Shown: piece after piece, positions 51,495-59,600 of the stretch
Numbering within the stretch: position 1 is the first letter of the stretch
Layout of the letters: each line of letters begins with the position of its first letter
Assembly (NCBI GenBank): GCA_037133395.1
Contig: JBAXOG010000002.1
Location: 1-64,000, forward strand
From: CAIZQW01 sp037133395
GTDB taxonomy: Bacteria > Verrucomicrobiota > Kiritimatiellia > RFP12 > UBA1067
Direction of reading: 5' to 3'
Length of the DNA stretch: 64,000 nt
Made by a program: the position numbers and the translations under genes
The notes under the pieces: model-generated
Databases searched by the model: none
The model's input: the letters and a program-made list of their open reading frames with translations, nothing else
Told to the model about the DNA's origin: nothing

Positions 51495-52652
51495 TCATTG
51501 GTTTAAAATTCCAAGAGCCTCTTGGTGCTTGGCTTGGATGAATTTTTCCAGTTTGTCCTTCGAGGGTAAATTCACTGCGTATTGGGAGACAAAGAGTTGG
51601 TTGTCCATGCTGGCGGTGGCGTATTCCACCAGTGCATGGTCTTTGTCGGTACAGAGCAACAGCCCCACGGGCAAGTTGTCGCCAGCGGACATCTTATGTC
51701 TGCGATACCAGGTGACGTAGGTGTTGAGCTGGCCCAGATGATCATGTTTAAACTCGTCCACCTTCAACTCGACCAGCACATGGCACTTGAGTATGCGGTG
51801 GTAAAAGACAAGATCCACAAAACCACGCGTCTTGCCGATGACGATGCTCTTCTGCTGCGCTTCCAGACAGAAGCCGTGGCCCAGTTCGAGCAGAAATTCC
51901 CGCAGGTTCTCCACCAGTGCCGCTTCGAGATCAGTCTCAGAAACCGCATCCTTTGCCCGCAGACCGAGAAACTCAAAGATGTAGGGATCACGAATGGCTA
52001 GTTTCGGTTCTGCTGTCTCAACACCCTTCTTCACCATCGCCGCCAGCTTCTCCTTGTCCTTTGACAAACCCGAACGCTCGAAATAGAGCGTAGCGATCTG
52101 ACGCTTCAATGCCCGCACTGACCAATTGCCGCGAATGCATTCGATCTCGTAGAAGGCTCGTTTGAGCGGGTCGTCGAGATCAACAATGAGTTCGATATGA
52201 CTGTATGAAAGTCGATTGATCAATTGCTCAACCGCCACGCCTAATTGTGGGGACGCTGTCCCCACTTTTCGCACAGGCACGGGTATAGCTGGAAATTGTG
52301 GGGACAGTGTACCCACAATTCCCGGATAGAGTCGCCAGAATCTTAAATAACGGTAAAGTTGTCGGCGGTTGCTGTTGGAAACTCTCAGCTCTGTGAGCTG
52401 ATCCGCTAACGCATCTAGTAGCCCGTCCCCATACTTTGCCCGGTCTGCTCCGTTCAATTCGTAGTGGTGAATATAGGCCCCGATAGTCCAGTTTCGCAGC
52501 GTCAACGTAACATTGACAACACGAGTGCCCTGAACAGTACAGTACTCGTCAACTTGCTGGATCGCCTTCACAAGCGCGGCGAAATCCAATTGAGTGCTGC
52601 TGTCCTTCGTGGTACTGCGTTTCTTAACAATGGCATTCTTCTTAATTGGCAT
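51495..52652 (-). CDS. DUF1016 (YhcG-type) PD-(D/E)XK nuclease-domain protein
   Basis: 385 residues. The N-terminal domain (DFAALVKAIQQVDEYCTVQGTRVVNVTLTLRNWTIGAYIHHYEL) and the conserved RLSYSHIELIVDLDDPLKRAFYEIECIRGNWSVRALKRQIATLYFERSGLS block are DUF1016 hallmarks. The C-terminal domain has the nuclease-like core: Asp in GFVDLVFYHRILKCHVLVELK (D...ELK). YhcG-like proteins travel with restriction systems and islands; the biological role is not settled. The gene is bracketed by long direct repeats 8 bp past its stop and about 250 bp upstream of its start, a cassette-like arrangement. Residues ~125-145 hold an inserted low-complexity stretch not seen in the rest (SPQFPAIPVPVRKVGTASPQ). Confidence 0.88.
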   Translation of the reverse strand: MPIKKNAIVKKRSTTKDSSTQLDFAALVKAIQQVDEYCTVQGTRVVNVTLTLRNWTIGAYIHHYELNGADRAKYGDGLLDALADQLTELRVSNSNRRQLYRYLRFWRLYPGIVGTLSPQFPAIPVPVRKVGTASPQLGVAVEQLINRLSYSHIELIVDLDDPLKRAFYEIECIRGNWSVRALKRQIATLYFERSGLSKDKEKLAAMVKKGVETAEPKLAIRDPYIFEFLGLRAKDAVSETDLEAALVENLREFLLELGHGFCLEAQQKSIVIGKTRGFVDLVFYHRILKCHVLVELKVDEFKHDHLGQLNTYVTWYRRHKMSAGDNLPVGLLLCTDKDHALVEYATASMDNQLFVSQYAVNLPSKDKLEKFIQAKHQEALGILNQ

Positions 52653-52818
52653 GGCTTATTCCTCTTTCGTATAACGACCTAAACTTGATGTTTCTGATAA
52701 CTGTACTTAAACTTTTGTTTCGAGTCCAGACAAGAGGTTGAAAATTGGGGACGACATTGATATAGAATCATAATCCTGCCGGTAACTTCAAAAGAATTTC
52801 ATTATTGCGTTATTGCTC

Positions 52819-52840
52819 GAAGCGAATACGCTTGTTCCTT
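52819..52840. repeat. 22-bp dispersed repeat with a small hairpin, copy 2
   Basis: Same 22-base sequence as 37656-37677 apart from one base, again next to a TGCGTTAT unit (52806-52813). Part of the 560-bp gene-free stretch 52653-53212, which otherwise holds the octamer array and repeat copy 2 listed next. Confidence 0.7.
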
Positions 52841-52859
52841 CAGCGTTAAGCGTTTCACG

Positions 52860-52907
52860 CATTCCCGCATTCGCGCATTCCCGCATTCGCGCATTCGAGC
52901 ATTCCCG
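52860..52907. repeat. 8-bp tandem array (CATTCNCG family)
   Basis: Six units: CATTCCCG, CATTCGCG, CATTCCCG, CATTCGCG, CATTCGAG, CATTCCCG. It leads directly into long repeat copy 2. Confidence 0.9.
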
Positions 52908-53061
52908 CAAATCCACGTCATCCGCACCTAAAAACAAAACGACACGGGTTGCACGTGCATGTTCCTGTCTGTGCACAACGGCAGACAGAAATGTCTGCCA
53001 CACCTTATGTTGGCATCGCCGAGCACTGGAAAATTACCACGTTATTTCATGTGTCCAATGT
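52906..53061. repeat. Long direct repeat flanking the DUF1016 gene, copy 2
   Basis: Matches 51325-51487 along nearly its whole length, with the same GGCAGACA-GAAA-TGTCTGCC hairpin at 52980-52999 and the same right end (TTTCATGTGTCCAATGTC). It ends about 150 bp before the open part of the histidine kinase frame. Confidence 0.85.
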
Positions 53062-53263
53062 CAAGTGCGCCTCCTTTGTCTTCTGCTATTTCGGGAACCA
53101 CTCCAACAGTTTATTAACTACCCGATCATGACCCTTCCGGTTCTCTATGAGAACCTTGTTTGGAGTGTTACCTTATTTTAAGTTTTTGAAGCGATCATTA
53201 TTTGGTAGTTAGCACACGCAACTCCGAAGAACGGGTCACGAACCGCCCCCGAAGCCTTTTGCA

Positions 53264-54355
53264 TTGACGGAAGATTGGAAAGACTGGGTGATGCGGATTG
53301 AAGACGAAACCCGAGGAGATATAGATGGACGCCTCGTAAACCTGAGAGGCGAGATCCTCCAGATTGGCAATGCTTACAACAATCAGCGTGAACTTATTTT
53401 TCGCTATGCCAAGGATAACCACATTGCAACCCTCCCGATTCAACACCCTGACAGCTGGTTTCTTTCAAACATCCCGCACGGTCAACCCGTTGAACTCACG
53501 GGGATCATCATTCTGACGCAAGCCCCCCGGAAAGGAGAATACCGTACGCCCTTCCCCAATGACTTTCGCCTGCTTTTGAGAAACGAGGACGATATCCGCT
53601 TGTTGCCAGGCGGACCCTGGCTGACCCCAGGCCGAAGGGCAGGACTGCAAAGCGCAGGCATCCTCCTGATTTTCTTGCTCGCCGCCACAATCACCGTGAT
53701 GCGCTATCGGATTGTCCGGCAACGGCAACAGCGGCGAGAGGCCGATCTCTTGCAGGAGGAGCGTAAGCGGATTGCCGCGGATCTGCATGATTCCCTCGAA
53801 CAGGATATCACGGCCTCCGACATGCAGATGCGAACCGCCCTGATGGCGTTAAAAGCCGTTCCTGAAGAGGCGGCCGACTGCATTCACTCCGCGCTCTATA
53901 CGATTGCGGCAGCACGAATCGATTTGCGCAACTCCCTTTGGAATCTCCAGTCGAACGCGGGAGTCCAAAAATCCTTTACCGATGCGATGGCCGAGATTTC
54001 AAAACGGTTTGACCGCCCTGGCAAACTGAAGGTAGTCTGCACCCTAGACCCCGCAGCGGCCTATCTTCACGAATATCAATCCGTCCACTTGCTAGCCATT
54101 ATCAGCGAGGCGATCACGAATGCTGTCAAACATGGAAACGCCTCGCACATCACGATTGCCACGATACCAACCGGTATCACCATCACGGACAACGGAAGCG
54201 GGTTTGATCCACAACAGCTTGCCGCCGCTTCGGACGCTGGACACTTTGGCATCATCAACATGCAAGAGCGTGCTGCGAAAATCAATGCCACTGTTCATAT
54301 TGTAAGCACACGAGGTCAAGGAACCACGGTATCCATTCGCTTTGCAAACGAATAA
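53264..54355 (+). CDS. NarL-type sensor histidine kinase, probably 5'-truncated
   Basis: 363 residues from a TTG at 53264, the only start codon in the frame, which is open from 53213. An extracytoplasmic segment (GDIDGRLVNLRGEILQIGNA) leads to one membrane helix (AGILLIFLLAATITVMRYRIV). Then the HisKA_3 box ERKRIAADLHDSLEQDI with its phospho-accepting His, and an HATPase domain (LAIISEAITNAVKHGNASHITI, ITDNGSGFD, FGIINMQERAAKINATVHI). Related PVC kinases have a long periplasmic N-terminus with several such OB-like segments. Here the in-frame codons before 53264 still read like coding sequence (GHEPPPKPFALTEDW), but there is no ATG, signal peptide or ribosome site. It is therefore likely a decayed or truncated gene. 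Its response regulator follows 21 bp on. Confidence 0.8.
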   Translation: MTEDWKDWVMRIEDETRGDIDGRLVNLRGEILQIGNAYNNQRELIFRYAKDNHIATLPIQHPDSWFLSNIPHGQPVELTGIIILTQAPRKGEYRTPFPNDFRLLLRNEDDIRLLPGGPWLTPGRRAGLQSAGILLIFLLAATITVMRYRIVRQRQQRREADLLQEERKRIAADLHDSLEQDITASDMQMRTALMALKAVPEEAADCIHSALYTIAAARIDLRNSLWNLQSNAGVQKSFTDAMAEISKRFDRPGKLKVVCTLDPAAAYLHEYQSVHLLAIISEAITNAVKHGNASHITIATIPTGITITDNGSGFDPQQLAAASDAGHFGIINMQERAAKINATVHIVSTRGQGTTVSIRFANE

Positions 54356-54376
54356 ACAATACAAAAACTTAATCTT

Positions 54377-54994
54377 ATGATCACGCTTCTTATTGTTGAC
54401 GATCACGCACTTGTCCGAGCTGGACTAAAGGCCTTCTTGCGTTACACACCCGATATGAAGGTGACGCTCGAAGCCGACTCCGGACTCAAGGCACTTGAAC
54501 TCTATACAGCTCATAAACCCGATATTGTTCTGCTCGATATCAGAATGAAGGAACCCGACGGCATCGATACCCTTCGGCTGATTCTCAAGGAAGATCCAGA
54601 AGCCAAGGTTATTATGCTGACCACATCCAACACGGAAGAGGATATCTATCAGTCTCTTCAGTCAGGCGCCAAGGGTTACATTATGAAGGACGCATTATCC
54701 GATATGATCACGGATGCCATCCGCACGGTCCATGCGGGGGGAACGGTCTTCCCCGAGGATATCCTGAGTCAATTCAAGACCCGAGCCGTACAGCACACGC
54801 TATCGCGCCGCCAACTCGATGTGCTGGGCCTGATGGCCAAGGGCTTTTCCAACCGCGAGATTGCCCGGCTCACTCAGCTCAGCGAAAGTACAGTCCTCTC
54901 CTACAACACGATCATCTTTGAGAAACTCGGCGTTTCAGGCCGCACCGAAGCTGTCGCCGCCGCCCTTCAGCGCGGCATCATCAAGCCGACATAA
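54377..54994 (+). CDS. NarL/FixJ-family response regulator
   Basis: 205 residues. Receiver domain 1-120: acidic pair in LLIVDDHALVRAGLKAFL, phospho-acceptor Asp in DIVLLDIRMKEPDG, Thr in VIMLTTSNTEED and Lys in GYIMKDAL. LuxR-type HTH at about 140-200: LSRRQLDVLGLMAKGFSNREIARLTQLSESTVLSYNTIIFEKLGVSGRTEA. Partner of the kinase just upstream. Target genes cannot be told; the next genes are on the opposite strand. Confidence 0.93.
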   Translation: MITLLIVDDHALVRAGLKAFLRYTPDMKVTLEADSGLKALELYTAHKPDIVLLDIRMKEPDGIDTLRLILKEDPEAKVIMLTTSNTEEDIYQSLQSGAKGYIMKDALSDMITDAIRTVHAGGTVFPEDILSQFKTRAVQHTLSRRQLDVLGLMAKGFSNREIARLTQLSESTVLSYNTIIFEKLGVSGRTEAVAAALQRGIIKPT

Positions 54995-55004
54995 GAATAT
55001 TCCA

Positions 55005-55178
55005 CTACCTTCGCATGGTCATGGAGAAGACATACTGGTCGTAGCGATAGACGCCCCGGACAAATTCAATCGGTTGCGAGGAGCTGCGCTGATAGGTCAG
55101 GCGCTCAATGATCAGGACGGTCTCATCAACAGGGACATTCAGCATCTTCGCCTCATCGGCTGTTGCCTTCTGGCTGGA
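55005..55178 (-). pseudogene. C-terminal remnant of a GntR/UTRA regulator
   Basis: The minus-strand frame from 55178 to the stop at 55005 reads KATADEAKMLNVPVDETVLI, then IERLTYQRSSSQPIEFVRG, then VYRYDQYVFSMTMRR. This is the closing part of a UTRA ligand-binding domain as found in GntR/HutC regulators (LxIERLTY...PIEF.RxxYRxDxYxF). A TGA (55179-55181) precedes it and no start codon or HTH part is present. The first 26 bp overlap the end of the GH101-like gene. It looks like the leftover of a regulator destroyed when the glycosidase genes were inserted or rearranged. Confidence 0.8.
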
Positions 55179-56538
55179 TCATCACGCCTTGTTCCTTGGC
55201 GAGGCTGATGGTAATCTTTCCATCCTTCACCTCGACCTCGCTGAGTTTCTTCAAGCCTTCTGGACAGATCTCCGAGACGACCGCTTTTTTTACGTTTTCC
55301 CATCCGGGAGGAAGCGTCCAGGTCTTGGATTCATACCCCTTGAAACTGTAGGCGACGAGCGTCTTCTCGCACCAGAGCGCCGGGTAGCACAGGTCATCGC
55401 CAGCACGGAGAGGCTGCGAACCCTTCAGCGCGGTTGTATTATTGTCATAATACCAGGGCACCACTCTGTTGCAGAACTGGGAGACCAGTCCGGGAAGTTT
55501 TACGGGATCTTTAACAATCTCCGGCTCGGCGCGCATCGGCGTCCCGCAGTAGAGGCTGGGCGGGATACCCTCCGCTGGCGCATGATAATCCCACGCCATC
55601 GGCTGTAACCCAACAAAAGAATCCACGCGCAGAAACGTACTACCCTCGCTTGTCACGTCAATTCCGTGATCTTTAAAGTAGCGGTAAATTTTCCGCTGGG
55701 CTTCGACCTCCTTCTCCACAGGGATCTTCAGATAGGGGCTGATACTTTTGTTGGCCTTGTCAAGTGTATTGGAGGGATCTGGAGCGACGCAATGGGGACG
55801 CGGCGAGAGTGTGTGGAAAGCGTCGATATGGATGGTTCCTGCCTTCTGGATCGGAAGCATGGCCAGAAGCCCATTGATTCGCTTTTGAGCCAACCCTGCA
55901 TCCCACTCCTTTGCATAGCTGATGTAATAGGACTGCGTATCGATACGCGGGGCTTGACCCTTCGGACCCTGGACTTCGCCCTTGATGAGTACGCCGTTGC
56001 TGTCCTTGGCGATAATGTCGTTCGTGAGGTAACTCTCCCACAACGGGCTGTCCGCATACGCGTCGAACATGTTGATGTGCAGGCTCACGGTCGTGTGATA
56101 TTTAAACCCTTCGGCCATCAGCCATTTCAGGCTATCAACCGCCGTGGCATCCTGCGGCCTTTTCAATCTCGGATTGACCACCGACCAATCCGGGTATTTT
56201 GAGTCGTGCCCGTTGTGCTGCCAGCCGACCAGATAGACGATCTTGGGAATTCCGAGGGTGATGGTGTCCAGCCGCTTGATAACCTCCAGTGCCTGTTCGA
56301 CTGTCAGAAAAACTTTACACCCCTCGTTGGCCTGCTTTTCCGCGAGAAATATCTTCATCACGAGGGTCTGGTGATAGGGCTGTACCCAAGGCCGTTCAGG
56401 CTGTCTGGTTTTAGTCCAGTCATAATACTCGCCGGAAAAATCAGCCTCCTTTTGTTCCGGCAGGGTGGCCCGTCCGAAGGCCACCATGATTACACTCGAT
56501 ACCATAGCAATGATTGCAGACCCAGTTTTTCTGTTCAT
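55153..56538 (-). CDS. GH101-like secreted glycosidase
   Basis: 461 residues with a signal peptide (IIAMVSSVIMVAFGRA). The body is a TIM-barrel-like catalytic region: PKIVYLVGWQHNGHDSKYPDWSVVNPRL, YHTTVSLHINMFDAYADSPLW, AGTIHIDAFHTLSPRPH, FKDHGIDVTSEGSTFLRVDSFVGLQPMAWDY. The WQHNGHDSKYPDW string and the IHIDAFH Asp and TSEG Glu fit endo-alpha-N-acetylgalactosaminidase (GH101) relatives. It is much shorter than typical GH101 enzymes (over 1000 residues), as is common for a minimal catalytic core in PVC and Bacteroidetes genomes. Likely releases O-linked or related glycans outside the cytoplasm. Follows the GH27 fusion gene 83 bp downstream. Confidence 0.72.
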   Translation of the reverse strand: MNRKTGSAIIAMVSSVIMVAFGRATLPEQKEADFSGEYYDWTKTRQPERPWVQPYHQTLVMKIFLAEKQANEGCKVFLTVEQALEVIKRLDTITLGIPKIVYLVGWQHNGHDSKYPDWSVVNPRLKRPQDATAVDSLKWLMAEGFKYHTTVSLHINMFDAYADSPLWESYLTNDIIAKDSNGVLIKGEVQGPKGQAPRIDTQSYYISYAKEWDAGLAQKRINGLLAMLPIQKAGTIHIDAFHTLSPRPHCVAPDPSNTLDKANKSISPYLKIPVEKEVEAQRKIYRYFKDHGIDVTSEGSTFLRVDSFVGLQPMAWDYHAPAEGIPPSLYCGTPMRAEPEIVKDPVKLPGLVSQFCNRVVPWYYDNNTTALKGSQPLRAGDDLCYPALWCEKTLVAYSFKGYESKTWTLPPGWENVKKAVVSEICPEGLKKLSEVEVKDGKITISLAKEQGVMIQPEGNSR

Positions 56539-56621
56539 TTGTTTTTTCTCACTTTTAGTGCGTTCCCTGATTCATACGTAACGTTTCAATCGATCTCTTA
56601 CTGAAACGAAAACATGTTGCG

Positions 56622-59600
56622 CTACTTTGACAATCTAATCAGGAGGACCTCATGGGGCTTCACCTCACGGACATATTCCCTGTCAAAGCGTCCCAGATCC
56701 TTGCGCAACCACAGGTCTCGGACATTCCGTTGTCCCTCGATTCCCAGGCAGCTCCAGCGCATCGTGATTGTTTGAGGTTTGTCGCCCCGATTAAACAAGC
56801 CTGCACCAACATCGCCATTCGCCAGGGGCTTCTGCCAAACCTCCATGTCGCCGAACTTATAGGCGCGCCATGCCGGGATTCCCAACGGATCCTGGTCTAG
56901 GGCAATCGCCTCGGGATTCGTCAGCGTCTCGCGGGTCACCTGATCCATTTCAGCCAGATCGCAGCCGGCAATCAGTGGTGCACTCAGCAGACACCACAGT
57001 GACATCTGCGAGCGATACTCCGTGTCTGTACAACCCGGTCCTTTGGGATCCCCTTTTGCCTTCTTTCCACTTTGCCAACTGTTTCCATACAGCCCTGCGA
57101 ACAGCTGGTCCAAGTCGTTCCAACCGCCGGGACCAGCAAACGCTCCCAGGCACTCATTCTGGTCGACGATGCGCACAATTCCGTTGCCAAAATTGCTGTC
57201 CACGTCCGTATCCCAGCGATCGATCAAATCGAAGGTCGTCCGCCACATGTGGCCGCCTGACTTCCTGGCCCATGACCATGGACGACACTTGCCCCATTCA
57301 CAGATGTTATAGAGCGTTGGACGATACACAGCCAGAGCCTTGGAAAACTCCGAGTAGAGCGAATGCGCCGGGGCGGGATTTGGGTCGTCGTTCCAGTCCA
57401 CCTTGAGATAATCCACTCCCCATTCCGCAAAGCGTTTCGCGTCCTGCTCATAGTGCCCGTAGCTGCCAGGGAAGCGCCCGCAGGTGAGCGATTTGGCATC
57501 GGTATACATACCGAATTTCAAGCCTTTGTAATGCACATAATCGGCCAGCGCTTTCATACCTTGCGGAAACTTGTTCGGGTCCGGCTGGAGATTGCCGTCC
57601 TTATCCCGGCTGCGCATCGCCCACCAATCGTCGATGATGACGTATTGGTAACCCGCGTCTTTCATTCCAGAGTTCACCATGGCGTCGGCGTTACGCCTGA
57701 CGACGGCCTCATTCACTCCAGTGCTAAAACCGCACCAGCTGTTCCAGCCCATGGGGGGTGTCTTTGCCAGACCCTGGTTGTCGCCGAAGCGCTTCGGATC
57801 AGGGAGTGGAATGGCAACGGACCACAACTGCGCGCCAGCCCAAGCCGCCAGTGTATTGCCATCGCCGGTCACGAGGAGCTTCATTTCACGAACGCCTGCC
57901 AATGGCACGCGGCAGCCGATGGGGCGATGAGGATTCAAGCCCGCGGCCCCGTGATGAATGTTGCCAGTGTCATAAGCGAGTTGCCCATCGGTGAAGACTT
58001 GGAATCGGACGGCGCCCGCCCGGCCGTGAAGGTCAAGTCCCACCCACGCTTGGAACCACTGGTACCGATTCTCCAGCGCGTAAGTCAGTTCCGTATCCTG
58101 GGTGACTCCTAGACCGCTGGCGTACTCCATGCCGCCGATGTTGATCGTCTTGCCCGACAGATTGATGCTGCCTTTCGCCACGACCGGCTTGAGTTCTGAC
58201 AACCAGATCGAATCCCGCGTGTCCACAATAGGTTTATCTCCCAGCAACTTCGCCAGCGTAGGTTCGACTGCCTGCACCCAAGCTTCGGCGCCGGCGGCGT
58301 TTGGATGAATCAAATCCGGAATCAGATCGGCGTTGATCGTGCCCTCCGAACGGAGGAACACACGCCCCACGTCGAGCCAGAAGACATGTTTGTTGTCGGC
58401 GAGTTGGGCGGTCTGTTCGCCGCCTCGGCGCAGATATTCCCGCGCTTTGTCCGACCGGTTGTAGATGCGTCCCTGATGTCCGGCATTGACATGATCGTTG
58501 CGACCGCCCGCAGGGAACGTGCGCAGAATGAGAATCTTGCTGGCCGGATGACGCTGGCGAATCAGGTCCACGATGGCCTTGGTGCCGGTGAAGACCTGTT
58601 CACCGGTATGGATGGTCTTGTAATACTGGTCGTCGGTGTTGTTAGTGCCGATCAGCAACATGAACACCTTGGGCGACCGTTTGAAATCCAGTTCACCATT
58701 GAGCAGATTCCAGAGAATATTCTCCGTCCGGAAGCCACTGTAGCCGAGGTTTAGTGCATGACGCGGCGCAAAATGTCTGTCCCACACTGTGCGGAGCGAT
58801 GCCAACTCACCACCCATTTCCCCCAGCGAATGCGTAATCGAATCGCCAACCAGCACGAGGTCATAGTCGCCGGACTTCACTGCAGCAACCTTCTGCTCAT
58901 GCCTGGCGACCGCGCCCGGATCCGTGTTTCTTGTCGGAAAATCGGAGTCCCCCGGTTGCTGGCCCGGTTGGGCGGCAACCGTCAGTGCGGTCGCCGGTTT
59001 CGGGAGCACGACTTCGATGGTTTCACCTGGGCTGATGAGCTTATCCTGCAGGATTTTATCCTGCTGTAAAATCTGGACGTGGAGTTTCTGCCCGGCCCGC
59101 GTCACCACGATGTCGACGTCATTGCCGAACGCTTGGATATGGCGGAGCGCCATCGAGGGCCAACTGTCCGGGAGCCGGGGCGTGCAGCGGAAACGATCAA
59201 GTCCAGTGGGCAGGATACCGAACATCCCCTCGGTGAAAATCCGGCAATAGAGGCCGCTCTCGGAGGCGAGGTGCCCCTGCCCGCCTTCAGGATAAGCCTC
59301 AACAGCATAAGGGACATGCTCGCCCAGCAGGCGCCGGCGGGAGTATTGGCCGAGGAAGGCGAGCGCCTTTGCCGTCTCACCCGCCTGGAACACAGCCCGC
59401 AGGGCGTAGAGCGTCGAGCGATCCCAGAAGACCTTGTCGCCCGCCTGCGACGCCAAGCCGTCGGCAGTCCACATCCTGGGAGAGAACAGGGCGTCGATGG
59501 TGCCCTGCTTGCGCTCGAAAAGCCCCATCGAGAGCGGCATGCAGATCCAGGAACGCAGGACCGCGTTGCCGTCGTAGTACCGATAGGTGTCGAACCCTCC

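Noticed and set aside
52860..52907. Possible CRISPR array
   Set aside because: The units are contiguous 8-mers with no spacers, and no cas genes are present.
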